A stretch of DNA of 64,000 nt, taken from Boesenbergia rotunda. Its lineage: Eukaryota > Streptophyta > Magnoliopsida > Zingiberales > Zingiberaceae. Each line of letters begins with the position of its first letter. The first letter of the stretch is position 1. The DNA lies in the NCBI GenBank assembly GCA_024364735.1, contig JAGFNQ010005257.1, forward strand, positions 220,760 through 284,759, read 5' to 3'. Below, piece by piece: positions 13,800-25,865 of this stretch. Both the position numbers and the translations under genes were made by a program. Below the pieces are notes generated by a model. It was not told the DNA's origin. It did not search any database and was given only the letters and a program-made list of their open reading frames with translations.

Positions 13800-13862
13800 T
13801 GTGGTCGTGGTGTAGTTGGTTACCACGTCAGAAGGTCTCCAGTTCGAGTCCTAACGACGCCA
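13800..13862 (+). other. tRNA-Val-like sequence at the primer-binding side of Copia-1
   Basis: The segments TCGTGGTGTAGTTGGTTA and AAGGTCTCCAGTTCGAGTCC match the D-arm/A-box and T-arm/B-box parts of plant tRNA-Val almost base for base. About 12 nt of the anticodon loop are missing between CACGTCAG and AAGG. It ends GACGCCA, so on the minus strand it begins TGGCGTCG, just inside the 5' LTR where a primer-binding site is expected. A 12-bp direct repeat TTGTAGAATAAC flanks it (13759-13770, 13878-13889). It cannot be a working tRNA because the anticodon is gone. It may be a tRNA pseudogene or an extended primer copy. Confidence 0.6.
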
Positions 13863-14193
13863 ATTATTTTATAATAATTGTAGAATAACGTTTTATGATT
13901 GTTTGGGGGCGTCGTCCGGGTAAGCTGCCGAGAGGATGCAAACTGATATAATTTCGTCGAGGTTAGTGTTGGACACTATCTCTGTAAAACGATATTGCTC
14001 CGCTACATGTGCTCACGGATAGGAGCAATTCATTTCTCAAGATACAACGGCGATGTTTTGAAATAGCAGCACTACAAATTTCAAGATTAGCGAACCTTCT
14101 CATAGGCTTTTCGGACTCTGGATGCGCACGATGGGATGAATGCTAATGACTTTGATTATTGAATGAATGAATGAATTCATCATCTATAGGACT

Positions 14194-14202
14194 CTATTTA
14201 TA
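14194..14202 (-). promoter_or_regulatory. TATA box of the Copia-1 5' LTR
   Basis: The minus strand reads TATAAATAG within CTTGTATAAATAGAGTCC, the likely start of element transcription. The 3' LTR has lost this block. Confidence 0.6.
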
Positions 14203-15016
14203 CAAGGGAAGAGGTGAGGTACCATTTGGTGAGTGGGTGTGATCTTTAGTTTAGGATTTATCTGGATCGTTCGATCTGAAAAATTGTAACCCTTCAGATA
14301 GCCCTTTGATCTCATCCATCAGATCTAAATGGTTGTAAGCTTTCAGATCTCCCTTTGATCTCAGGCGCTAGATTTGATCTGACGCTTTAGATCAAGTCTC
14401 TGTTCACCAACGGTCAGATCGTGACTCTTCATGATTAACGCTCCAGATCGCGTCACTTACGATCCAACACATATCTTCGATCCAACGGTTGCCATTTGAT
14501 TGCCCAGTCAGCAGTCCAGTCATTTCTCTTCTCCTATCTGAGTGCCATGCAGGCACTTCCACATCATATGCCACATCACCCCGAGCGCCACGTAGACACT
14601 GCTATGTCACTAACACAACAATCGAGTGTCATGTCACCTGGAGCATAAATTTAAGCTCCTCAATGCTCCTCGCGATAATGCGTACGTGCAAAGTGCGAAG
14701 TGCCAATTGCGCGCGTGCACACGTGCACGCGTGGCGAGCTCGTAGGTGCAAGCACTTGCTCGCTTGTGAGAATAGACCACTTGTGTTTCCTTTTAATTCC
14801 ATTAACACAGGAACACATAAAAGGAAGTAATGTAACGCCCCAAAATTACCATTTTTAGTTCTTAAAGTCCTTAGAATTATTTAGAAATGGTTTAAAAATA
14901 TTCTAGATATTTTTAGGAATTTTTAGAGTATTTTTATGGAATTTTCCGAGTCCGTTTGGTATTTTTGGAAAAAGAAAAAGAAAAATAAAAAGCCAAAAAA
15001 GGAAAAAACTAATTAA

Positions 15017-15085
15017 GGGCAGCCGGAGATCGAACCCGCAACCACCACGAGACCAAGGGAGCGCGCGGCCAGCTGGGCTAGGGTA
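15017..15085 (-). other. tRNA-like A-box/B-box sequence within the solo LTR
   Basis: On the minus strand TAGCCCAGCTGG fits the Pol III A box and GGGTTCGATCTCC fits the B box, at tRNA-like spacing. The stem regions do not form a clear cloverleaf. It looks like an old tRNA-derived piece fixed in the LTR. Confidence 0.5.
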
Positions 15086-15150
15086 TCAAGCACAGAAAAG
15101 GAAAGAAAGACAGATATTTAAGCTGTAGTTAAGTTAATCCGCCCCTTAAG

Positions 15151-15158
15151 TATAAATA
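15151..15158 (+). promoter_or_regulatory. TATA box of the 14831-17165 solo LTR
   Basis: TATAAATA lies 320 bp into the LTR and upstream of a CT-rich leader (CCCTCTCCCTCTCCC). This is typical of the promoter of a plant LTR. Confidence 0.6.
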
Positions 15159-17424
15159 GCTAATTAAAGAGAGAAGTTTTATTTTCTCTCAAACCCTCTC
15201 CCTCTCCCAAGTTGCGCCGAACCCTTCTCTCCCTCTCCTCTCTTGGGCGACACCAACACCAAGCCAAGAGGGCCGTCCGAGACCCTTCTCCAAGAGATAA
15301 TTCTATATTCGGGATCCCCGCGACGAGAGAAACGCGTAGTCGTGAAGAATTCTTCGAGATCTCAAGTTTCTCTCGAACCTCCGACGCCGTTCTTGGTTGT
15401 AAGTCCAAGATATCAATGTAAGTACTGCTCACCTGCAGTAAGAGGCGGTTTTTCCGCGAGAATTTCCTTTAAAAGTTTTTAAAAGAGATAATTCTTTCTT
15501 GTTTAAGTTTTTGTATGTGATCTTAGTTCATTATATGCTTATATATGTTGATTAATACCCTATGTGAGTTTAGGGTCCAAGAAAAGCTATGAGAAAAGAA
15601 AAGAGAAGATAAAGATAAGAAAAGAAAAGGCCAAGGCCTTAAGAAATCCCCAAAAGTCAAGACTTAGGGATTTGAGCACACAAGGGGCTCATTAAAATGC
15701 CAAGGCATTTAAAGATAAGAAAAAAAAGAAAGAAAAGCTATTTTATTTTATAAGGCCAGTACCCGGCGTCCAAGGGCGTCGTTAAAGAAATCCAGGTGTC
15801 CAATTCCAAGGTCTTGGCCCTGGTAGACCAAGGTCTGCTCTATTAGGATTGGTGGCTCGCTACCCCAACCTTTTAGGGAACGCGCATGAGATGGTACTTA
15901 CGTCTTCAGTGGATCCAAGTGATTAGTATTTTCAAGTATATGCTTTAGCAAAGTTTTTGAAAGTTTCAGAAAGTTTTCAAAAGTTAAAGAATAGCTAAAG
16001 TTTCAAGTTGAGCCAAGAAAAGTAAATTGAGATTATTTATTGCTTGAGTATGCATGTTTTGAGTTATACATGTCCTTAGTTTTCTTTCAAGCTTATTAGT
16101 ATCTCATATGATGTTCAGTTTGATCTAGAAGCATGTTTGCACACTTCGAGTTTTTGTGAGCTAGATAGTACTTACTAAGCTTTTTGCTTACTAGTTGCAT
16201 TTCCTCTTATTGCAGATAAAGGTAAAGGCAAGCAATTCTGAAGGAAGACGACGAGGCGGTGCTGAGTAGAGTGTGTGTGGTGGCTGATTATGGAGAGATC
16301 TTTGAGACGAGACAATTTAGTTATTTGAATTGCAATGTTTAAGTTTATTCAAATTTCAAGTTCTTGCTTTATGGAGATTATAGAGTATTTGAGTTTTGGA
16401 TAGTTTTATATGCTAAATTTCTTAGAGTAAAGATCCCATGTCATTTCCTTTAGCATATATATCCCCATGATTGCATTGGATGAGTAAAAGTGTGAGTAGT
16501 TAGAAATATTGATACTTTGTTAGAGAAAAAGGAGTTTGTGCCAAGATAGTATCAATTTTCCTTTTGAATCGAGTTTTATTGCTTAAAAATGTTTAGAAAA
16601 GTTGCTTTCTCATTTCATAATGCCTTAGTGATGTTATAGAACTTTGTATGATGAGTTTAAATGGTTAGAAGTTAAGATTGGTACAACCCTATTGTTAAAG
16701 TTTATATAAACTTGTTTAGTTTATTTTCTTCCATAAAAGTCTTAAATTCAAGTTTATGGATTCGTTTGATTGGCTAAATTGTTTAGGAAACTGTCATAGA
16801 GTGTAGAAATGTTGTCATGATTGCATATGGCTCGAAATATTAGGTTTGGTGGAGAGTTAAAGCAACTGCCGAAAACCTGTAAAACTGCTCATAGGCGTAT
16901 CAGTCGACTGCCACGTCATCAGTCGACTGGTACAGGCAGTTTAAGAAGGGTAAGGCTGTTTTCAACAGGTATTAGCTATGGGATTTGAGAAGAAAGTATG
17001 GCATGGTATTATTATACATGATTGCTTAAGTTAGAATATAATCGTTAGCAGAATAAAAAAAAAATAATACAAGATTTCCGTAATTTTCTTTAGTCATGTA
17101 TAAAAGTTGAGAAATAGAGAAAAGTAACGATCCGTCTAGAGACAGTAAGAAGGCGGGTCGCTACAAGTAAATCCCTTCAGAAATTTCAGATGTAGGACTA
17201 ATCCTCATCTACTTCCTTTTATGTAAATTTTGAGTTAACTTTAAACAATTAATTTCTTATTCACCCATAATCGGTTTTGAGCAAATTAATAGTCTAAATT
17301 CATCTATGCGAAACGTAGATTTCGTTTTTGAAGTCAATTTTGACTTCATCGATTGATGATATCTCAATTTTTCTTTACAAAATTATATTTGGTCTTAATT
17401 ATTTTAAGCACCAAATATCTAATA

Positions 17425-17771
17425 TTTTTTTTCATTTGATACTGAAGATACATGTAAAATTTCCTTAAATTCTACATAAAGTTAAACTGTTAATATAACA
17501 AGATTAATTATATAGATTAATTCTATCTATTTTATAAAAAAAATTATATAATTATTTTAGGATTCAAGAAATAAAATATCAACTTTTATAGTAATTAATA
17601 AATAATATAAAACTAAAATTAAATAGTGAATTTGTATGCATAATTCTTTTTTACATATTTTTACAATATAAAAATTATCATATTCATAAAATATAAAGTT
17701 AAATTAATAAATCAATATAAAGTTAAAATTTTAACAAGTTTTATAGAAATGTCATGAAATATTTATGCTAC
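17425..17771. other. AT-rich spacer without recognisable features
   Basis: Very AT-rich sequence lies between Copia-1 and gypsy-1. No open frame or repeat boundary is supported. Confidence 0.5.
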
Positions 17772-17776
17772 AGGAC

Positions 17777-18564
17777 TGATTGGGTTGAGCATCCCATGGT
17801 TGACATATGGACTGAAGAAGTTATGTGTCAGGATCTACCGAATATGAATGACTCTCTCAGACTCCCGAGACCTCCTCAGAAAGGTATACTCCCGAGACCA
17901 CCTCGGGCGGGCCTACTCTTGTGACCCTCTCGGAAGGATGGATCCCCGAGGTCACCCCAAGAAGACAGACGCCCAAGGTCCCCTCGGAAGGATAGATCCC
18001 CGAGATAACCTCGGAAAGACAGACACCCTGGACTCTCCCAGGCCAAAGGACCCCGAGATCACCTCGGGGGAGCGGAGCCCAAGGATCATCTTATCCGATG
18101 GCCCAACCTCAAGTAACCGTCCCTTTTCTACGGATCTGCGATAATTATCACCCATAATTATTGGATAATCATGACCCATAATATGTGAACATTGAAGTCT
18201 TAATTATCGCAATGGCCGGGATTTAATTACTGCAGGGGTCGTTACAAGGGTTATCTAGTCTACAATTGAGGGGACACAGAGAAGAACGTGGGGACACGTG
18301 TGACCGCCACCTTAGGTATATAAGATACTCCAACCCCCCAGGTAATGGGGTTACACTCATTTTACTCATACTTCTCCTTAGTTCTTCTCTTCCATATACT
18401 TGAGTGCTGACTTGAGCGTCGGAGTGGGCTCCGCCGGAAAACCTCCTACGTGTTCCCATTAACACTCGTGTTAATCCGCAGGGTGAGAGCTCCTTCCCTT
18501 TCGTCATCATCTTCGTGGGCTAGACTCTGGTGACTGGCCATCCACTTCGATTCCTTCCGGAACA
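17777..18564 (+). repeat. 5' LTR of gypsy-1
   Basis: 788 bp from TGATTGGGTTGAGC to TTCCGGAACA. It contains CCCGAGACCTCC-type repeats, then TATATAAG at 18317-18324 as the likely TATA box. The 3' LTR is about the same length with scattered substitutions. Confidence 0.9.
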
Positions 18565-18565
18565 A

Positions 18566-18586
18566 GTTTAGCGTCGTCTGTGGGAA
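18566..18586 (+). other. Primer-binding region of gypsy-1
   Basis: Just inside the 5' LTR is TTTAGCGTCGTCTGTGGGAA, a degenerate form of the TGGCGCCGTCTGTGGGAA start common in plant gypsy elements. The primer would probably be tRNA-Asp-like; that is an inference. Confidence 0.55.
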
Positions 18587-18617
18587 ACCATCAATCAAAG
18601 TACCAGAAGGAGCACCG

Positions 18618-19350
18618 ATGACAGAGCTGGAGGGACAATCCATTGTTCTGATGAAAGAGGAATTGGATCGTCTGGTGGCCAACGTTATCAAAGGTGTACT
18701 CAAACAACACCAAATCGAGCAGGCCGCCTCATGGTGAGTGGTTCTGGGCAAGGGGAGATCCCCAAGATCTTCACCTCGCATCCTCAACAACGGAGATCTG
18801 TTTCACCACCAGTGGGACACGTTGGAGCAGTTCCTGTGCACCGGCTGGATTCTCTTGGAGATTTAGAGAATGCCAACTCAATAGCCTCCAGTGCACTGAG
18901 ACAGGAAGAAGGACTAGGCACGAGGGAGAAACCTAAGGCCTTCCAAACGGCACCCTCTACCCCTTTCTCATTAGAGATCGTGGAAGATCCCATGCCAAAG
19001 CAGTTCCGCGGGCCTGGAATTATCGACTACGATGGGAGGATGGATCCTGAGGATCACGTTTGTAAATTTGAGAATGCGACCCTTTTGCACCAGTATGCAG
19101 ACGATGTTAAGTGCCGAGTGTTCTTGAACACATTGTCGGGAGCCACTCAAAGATGGTTCCAAAGACTGCCGCAAGATTCTATAAACTCTTTTCTGGAGTT
19201 TAGAACCACGTTCTTGCATCACTTTGCAAGCAGCCGTCGACACCAGCAGACGATGTTGAATCTGTTTGCCCTCAAGCAAAAGGCGAAAGAACCTCTGAAG
19301 GATTATATACAGAGGTTCAATCGAGTGACGCAGGATATGCCGACTGTGAC
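18618..19350 (+). pseudogene. Gypsy-1 gag remnant
   Basis: A reading frame from the ATG at 18618 runs about 39 codons to a stop near 18735. The match continues in another frame, 18731-19350. The body shows the Retrotrans_gag pattern: FRGPGIIDYDGRMDPEDH, then GATQRWFQRLP, then FLEFRTTFLHHF and ending LKDYIQRFNR. The zinc knuckle and everything downstream are missing. A minisatellite begins right after, near 19365. This is the capsid protein of a gypsy element, broken by a frameshift and 3' truncation. Confidence 0.85.
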
Positions 19351-19364
19351 ATCAAGACTTTTGC

Positions 19365-19590
19365 CCAGCTTCACTCACCAGGACTTATTGCCCAGCTTTA
19401 CTCACCAGGTCTTCGGTGCCCAACCCTCGGCCAGGACTTCTTGCCCAATCCTCGACCAGGACTCGTGTCCAACTTCCGGTCAGGTCTTCGGTGCCCAGCC
19501 CGTTGTCAGGACTTAGTGCCCAATCCATAATCAGGACTTAGTGCCCAATTCTACGAACCAGGACTTATTGCCTAGGTTTACTAGGACTTT
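19365..19590 (+). repeat. Minisatellite of about 25 bp following gypsy-1 gag
   Basis: Eight or nine imperfect units follow the form TGCCCA(A/G)-variable-CAGGACTTN. The middle of each unit varies while the TGCCCA and CAGGACTT parts are kept. A reverse-complement relative of one unit occurs at about 63204-63229. Confidence 0.8.
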
Positions 19591-19712
19591 CTTTCACTTT
19601 GGTTACTCCTCTCTTGACTCCCCTTCCCTTATTTAATGTATCATTGACTTAAGCATATTGTCAAATATCGAAACACTTGAAGGAGGACATCACTGATGCA
19701 ACTTACACCAAC

Positions 19713-19808
19713 ATGAACTACCTCAAGTTGCTAGCACAGCTAAGGTTGTTCTTCCCGAAGTTGAGAGATCGTGCCCGTGTGGATACAAATAGAGGCACGG
19801 ACACTTGA
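19713..19808 (+). repeat. Fragment of the Copia-2 5' LTR
   Basis: It matches the R/U5-like part of the 3' LTR, including CTCAAGTTGCTAGCACA and GTGTGGATACAAATAGAGG. Sequence on both sides differs from the 3' LTR, so the rest was deleted or replaced. Confidence 0.8.
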
Positions 19809-20895
19809 GTGGGGCCGCCGTGAGTTTCTGCTCATGGGCGGTTTTTATTTTTGCACTCATAATAAATTCAATGTCCTAGATCTATTGTGTGTGTTTGTTG
19901 ACATGGTGCATGGTTATGACCTTAACCCCAATGTGATTGGATGTGTGTATGTGCATATTGTAATGTAATTCATAATACGACCTGCGTGTCGTGCCTTGTC
20001 TCTATTTTTCCTAGTTGTAAAAATAGATTTAGACTCGAATGTAACTCGAGTTTTCCTAAATTGTAATGTGCAAAATCAAAGTGGAGAGTCCATTGAAGAA
20101 TAAAGTTACAAGAAGGATGTCGACTACACATGATGATCGGAGGATGCACTTCGAGAAGATGTTATCCCTAGGTTGACCATTGATCTTCTCATTGACTTAA
20201 GAAGATCATAGTATACGGGTCATAACCATGTCACGTTTTATTGCTTATATATTGATATGTGCAATGTGTGTATGTGATGAATGATTAGATAAATGTTTAT
20301 CTTAATTAAGTCAACTCAATATGCCTACCAAAGTTTGGTACTCATAAACTACCTCGATCATTTGTTGTTGGGTTTGCTAAAGTAAAGTTACACATTTTAT
20401 CTTGGTAGAGTGCGAGAGGACAATTGTGATGTCCCGCTATCGAACTTTGGGTGAAACTTAACTAAGTCACCTCAATTGGATTGAGAAACTTAGAGGCATA
20501 TCCCAAAAGTTAGGAAAATTTGGGTAAGAGGAAAATTATACTAAGTCTTGGGCGATTAGCCAAAGCTAACTCATGATGATATGTAATGTGAATCTTAACC
20601 CTTTTCAAGAGTTGCATAAGATGTAATAGTAAAATATTACCTACCTAATTATACCAAGTCTTGGGCGATTAGCCAAAGCTAACTCAAGATGAAGTATAAT
20701 ATGGATCTTGTCCCACATAAATATAGTCGCTATTTGGTTTGGAGCTAGTAGTGTGGACAAATTGAGTTTGCTTGCATCCATGACTAGCCCCTACAAAAGC
20801 TCTACGATATAGTGGGAGCATCATTTAATTAAAGGTCTAATTAAATGATCTAGACATGATACTTATTTTTGCATGTTGTATTATTGTAGATCACC
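19809..20895 (+). other. Untranslated leader of Copia-2
   Basis: Non-coding sequence between the LTR fragment and gag. A segment of about 108 bp is duplicated in tandem: AAGTCTTGGGCGATTAGCC occurs at about 20543 and again at about 20657. No clear PBS is left. Confidence 0.6.
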
Positions 20896-23800
20896 ATGTC
20901 GTCTAACACGTCGAATACTCTATCTCTACGATCTTTTCTTGAGAAGGACAAGCTCAACGGAGCTAATTTCCTGAACTGGTACAGAAACTTGAGGATAGTC
21001 CTCAAATAAGAACGAAAATTGTACGTCCTAGAGCAACCTCTTCCTGAAGCACCCGTCGCTACTGCCACCCTTGCTGAAAAGGATGCTTACAAGAAGCATC
21101 AGGATGATGCACTTGATGTATCATGCCTTATGCTTGCCATCATGAACTCTGAGCTTCAGAAGCAACATGAGAACATGGATGCACATGATATGATTGAGCA
21201 TCTAAAGCAACTATATCAAGGGCAAGCTAGACACGAGCGGTTTGAGGTGTCTAAAGCCCTATTTGCATACAAGATGCAAGAAGGAACTCTTGTAGGAACT
21301 CACGTACTCAAGATGATTGGGTATGTGGAGAACCTTGAAAGACTAGGATTTCCATTGGGCCAAAAATTGGCTACAGATCTTATCCTGCAATCGTTGCCGG
21401 AAGGGTACCATCAATTTGTCATGAACTACAACATAAATGAAATTGATAAACCTTTATCTGAGATGCTCAGCATGTTGAGAACTACTGAACCCAATCTTAA
21501 GAAAACCAAGACCAGTAATGTATTGATGGTACATAAAGGCAAAGACAAATGGAAGCCTAAAGGCAAGGGTAAGACCCAAGCCAAAGGCAAGGCCAATTCT
21601 ACTGCATCCAAGGCCAAAGGCAAAGTGCCTAAGGAAGGGACCTGCTTCCATTGTGGTGAGACAAGACATTGGAAGAGGAACTGCAAACATTACCTGGAGG
21701 AAGTAAAGAAGAAAAGAAGTGAGACTTCTACCTCAGGTATTTTTGTTATAGAAGTCAATCTATCTATCTCTTCTTCTTGGGTATTAGATACCGGATGTTC
21801 ATCTCACATTTGTACTAATGTGCAGGGCCTTCAAAGAGCTAGATCATTGGCAAAGAGCGAAGTGGACCTACGAGTAGGCAATGGAGTAAAAGTTGCTGCT
21901 ATAGTTGTAGGAATATATTCCTTGTCTTTGCCTACTGGGCTTATCTTAGAACTAAAGGAGTGCTTTTATGTACCTGCATTAACTAAGAACATAATTTCAG
22001 TATATTGTTTGGATAAGAAAGGCTTTTCATTTATCATAAAGGGCAAATGTTGTTCTATAATGCTAAATGACATGTTCTATTGTAATGCACCACTTATGAA
22101 TGGACTCTATGTTCTAGATCTAGATAACCCAATCTATAATATAAATACCAAACGGTTCAAACCAAATGATTTGAGCCAAATATATCTCTGGCATTGTCGC
22201 TTAGGACATATAAATGAGAGTCGCATATCCCAGCTCCATAAGAATGGATTACTGGACTCATTTGATTTTGAATCATATGAGACATGTGAATCTTGTCTTC
22301 TAGGCAAGATGACCAAAACTCCATTTAGTGGACACGGCGAAAGAGCGACGGATTTGTTAGGACTCATACATACTGATGTATGTGGCTCTTTCAATGTCGC
22401 AGCTAGAGGAGGCTATCAGTACTTCATCATTTTCACTGATGATATCAGTTGATATCAGTAGATACGACTATGTGTATCTCATGAAACACAAGTCAGAATC
22501 CTTTGAAAAGTTTAAAGAATTCAAGAGTGAAGTACAAAACCAACTTGGCAAAAGTATTAAGATGCTTCGATCAGATCGAGGTGGTGTATTCCTTAGCCAA
22601 GAGTTTCATGACCATCTAGCAGAGTGTGGGATCATATCCCAACTCACTCCACCTGGAACACCATAGTGGAATAGTGTATCCGAGCGGAGAAATCGTACTT
22701 TATTAGATATGGTACGATCGATGATGAGTCAGACAGATCTTCCTACTTCCTTCTAGGGATTCGCTCTAGAGACAACTCTTTTCACACTTAACCGAGCTTC
22801 ATTAAAGGCCGTTATAAAGACACCATATACGATATGGACTGAGAAAAGGCCCACGATGTCTTTTATGAAGATTTGGGATTGTAAGGCTTACGTTTGACGT
22901 CAAGTCTTAGATAAACTAGGACCCAAATATGATAAGTGCTATTTTGTAGGGTATCCCAAGGAAACAAAGGGATATTACCTTTACAATCCCACACTAGGCA
23001 AAGTGTTTGTCGCTAGAAATGACGTTTTTCTAGAAAAGGAGTTTATTTCTAGAAGAATTAGTGGGAGTAAAATCCATCTTGAAGAAGTTCAAGATACAGA
23101 TAGCACTGAGGCCTTAATGGACATTGAACATGCACCACAAGATGTTGTGGATCATGAGATTGTTGCACAAGAAGTTGTGGAACAACAAGCTATTCAAGTA
23201 GACCAACCTCTTCGCAGATTTGATAGGATACGTCGTCAACCTGAGAAATACTCATTTCTCTTGTCTAACCATGATAATGTTACGCTCATTGAGTTGAATG
23301 AGCCTACATCCTATTAAGAAGCTATGATGAGCCCAGATTCTGAGAAATGGCTAGAAGTCATGAGGTCCGAAATGGAATCCAAGTACACTAACCAAGTATG
23401 GACTTTGATTGATCCACCTGAGGGAATTAAACCCATTGGGTGTAAGTGGGTCTTTAGAAGAAAGACTGACATAGATGAACTCATGCATACCTATAAAGGG
23501 TGATTGGTAGCTAAAGGATTCAAGCAAATTCATGGTATTGACTATGATGAAACCTTTTCACCAGTTGCGATGCTTAAGTCTATTCAGATCATGCTTGCTA
23601 TTGCAGCTTACCATGATTACGAGATCAGGCAGATGGATGTCAAAACCGCATTCCTAAATGGGAATCTACTCGAGGATGTGTACATGACACAACCTGAGGG
23701 TTTTGTAGATCCAGAGCATGCTGGAAAGGTATGTAAGTTGCAAAGGTCCATTTATGGGCTAAAGCAAACTTCTCGAAGCTGGAATCTTCGATTCGATGAT

Positions 23801-24874
23801 GCAATCAAAACGTTTGGTTTCATCAAGAATGAAGATGAACCTTGTGTCTACAAAAGGGTTAGTGGGAGCACAGTTATCTTCTTAATCTTGTATGTAGATG
23901 ACATACTCCTCATTGGGAATGATATCCCTTCACTATAGTCTGTGAAGACGTGGCTAGGGAATTGTTTCTCAATGAAAGACTTAGGTGAAGCAGCCTATAT
24001 CCTAGGCATCAAGATCTATAGAGATAGGTCTAAGAGATTGCTTGGCTTAAGTCAGAGTGCATATATTGATAAGGTGCTTAATCGTTTTGCCATGCAGAAT
24101 TCCAAGAAGGGATTTCTGCCAATGTCACTTGGTGTGAGTCTTTCGAAGACTCAATGTCCCTCTTCTAAGGAGGAGAGAGACCGTATGGATCAGATCCCTT
24201 ATGCATCCGCTATAGGGTCTATCATATACGCCATGCTTTGTACTCGTCCAGATGTCTTGTATGCTTTGAGCATGACGAGCAGGTACCAGTCAGATCCAGG
24301 TGAAAGTCACTGGACAGCTGTCAAGAATATTCTTAAGTACTTACGAAGGACGAAAGAATATTTCATGATATTTGGAGACAATGAGGAGCTAGCTGTAAAA
24401 GGTTACAGTGACGCAAGCTTCCAAACAGACAGGGATGATTTCAAATCGCAGTCAGGGTATGTATTTTGCCTGAATGGTGGCGCTGTGAGCTGGAAGAGTT
24501 TGAAGCAGGACACAACCGCAGATTCTACAACGGAGGCCGAGTATATTGCCGCGTCTGAGGCGGCAAAAGAGGTTGTTTGGATCCGGAAGTTCATTACAGA
24601 GCTTGGTGTGGTTCCTAGCATCGTAGACCCGATAGACCTCTATTGTGACAACAATGGGGCTATTGTGCAGGCTAAGGAACCTCGCTCTCATCAGCGGACC
24701 AAACACATACTGCAGCGCTTCCATCTCATTCAAGAGATCATCGATAGAGGAGATGTGAGGATATGCAGAGTACACACTGATTCTAACATCGCAGATCTTT
24801 TGACCAAGGCTTTGGCACAAAAGAAGCATGATGGTCATACCAGGCCACTGGGTATTAGATATTACAGTGATTGA
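20896..24874 (+). pseudogene. Copia-2 gag-pol polyprotein, several stops
   Basis: The frame starts at the ATG at 20896 but has a TAA at codon 38 (21007). Gag then continues to a CCHC knuckle (CFHCGETRHWKRNC). Next come the protease motif (VLDTGCSSH), the pre-integrase zinc region (WHCRLGH) and integrase, which breaks at 22450 and 22664. Reverse transcriptase (23400-23938) retains the YVDD active site and TAFLNG, but a stop lies at 23936. RNase H (24380-24874) keeps GYSDAS and STTEAEY. The lineage looks like Tork or a related clade. No product longer than about 480 residues can be made without readthrough. Confidence 0.9.
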
Positions 24875-24882
24875 CACTAGTG

Positions 24883-24894
24883 CTTGTGGGAGAT
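24883..24894 (+). other. Polypurine tract of Copia-2
   Basis: TTGTGGGAGAT stands immediately before the LTR start TGTTAGTAGGAG. Confidence 0.75.
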
Positions 24895-25865
24895 TGTTAG
24901 TAGGAGCCCAAGAGCCAATTAAGTGATGATTGACTACGAACTTTTTGTATCATATTCTATCATTATTAAAGGCATGTTTGGTTATTATACTTACTGTATT
25001 TTTTGCCAAATAACTAAGTATAATAATGTCCTTGTGTAGTAGGTTCTTATCTATATTATATTGATTGGTTGAATCGATAGTGAGATAATGTAGAGAACAC
25101 TACACTAAATTATTCCTAGTCAAGCATTAATATTCAGGGACAATATTAATGCATGGAGACTAGCATGCAGGTCAATTGATGACTTGAGCTCACAAGTTAT
25201 GGATATGTGATATCAAGTTGACACATGGGTATACATTAGAGGATGTATACTGAATTGATCCGCCATGAGAAAGTTTCATAGATTGTCATATGAGTGTCAT
25301 AAACTTTCTCATGTGACTATTAGTATGAATAGTCTTTAGACCTGAAGTCACTACGGTTCCCTACATAAGGAGTTATGTACTTTGGTATTATCAAACGTCA
25401 CCCGTAACATGGTGGACTATAAAGTCGATCACTGGGTATGTAATGAATTATGCGGAGGGATGTGAGTGATGTAGATGAGATCTATCCCTTCCATATGACG
25501 AGAGTGATATCTGTGGGCCCCTTGATCGAGTAGAACTACTGAAATGTATGGCCATGCTCAAATGAGTCAATATGAGATATTGAGCTCATTTGTTTGAGTG
25601 AGTCTACTCGGGGATCAAGAAACACATAGATTGATCGAGGATGACACGGTCTATGCCTCATTGTTCAATCTAGATATCAAGGATAGAAGGGCAAGGTCAT
25701 ACTTTATCATAGTCACGGAGGTTTAGTTGGATCTCGACTTTTCTTGTTACTTGGGTAGCAATGATGCATTGCTAGATGCCGCTCATTGCTTATGTGTCTA
25801 AGGTGTTTAGGCGCATTACAAACGCCACGAGAACCTATTGGGTTACACACTAAGGATATGATGCT

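Larger units (their letters stand above)
14831..17165 (+). mobile_element. Solo LTR of 2,335 bp inside the Copia-1 LTR
   Basis: It starts TGTAACGCCCC and ends GGTCGCTACA, with the exact 5-bp duplication AGTAA on both sides (14826-14830, 17166-17170). The uninterrupted sister LTR near 9030 shows the empty site. A TATA box (15151-15158) is followed by a pyrimidine-rich leader. There is no coding region, PBS or PPT. It is the product of LTR-LTR recombination of a large, probably gypsy, element. It contains two CAGTCGACTG-type palindromes near 16900-16925. Confidence 0.9.
8124..17424 (-). mobile_element. Copia-1, degenerate Ty1/copia LTR retrotransposon
   Basis: The element is in minus orientation. 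Its 5' LTR is at the right and its 3' LTR at the left; both contain the GGGGGCGTCGTCC block, the same CAGATC-rich middle part and a GCACCAAATAT terminus. Between them lie, in minus-strand order, gag, protease/pre-integrase, integrase, reverse transcriptase and RNase H remnants. The RNase H end of pol is nearest the 3' LTR, as in Copia. The LTRs differ by many substitutions and indels, so the insertion is old. A solo LTR (14831-17165) later entered the 5' LTR. I could not identify a target-site duplication. Confidence 0.9.
13902..17424 (-). repeat. 5' LTR of Copia-1, split by a solo LTR
   Basis: It matches 8124-9286 once 14831-17165 and one AGTAA are removed, leaving about 1,180 bp. Its minus-strand start is TATTAGATATTTGG at 17424, a mutated form of TGTTGGATATTTGG. 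The inner end may extend to the TGTAGAATAAC at 13879. Confidence 0.85.
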
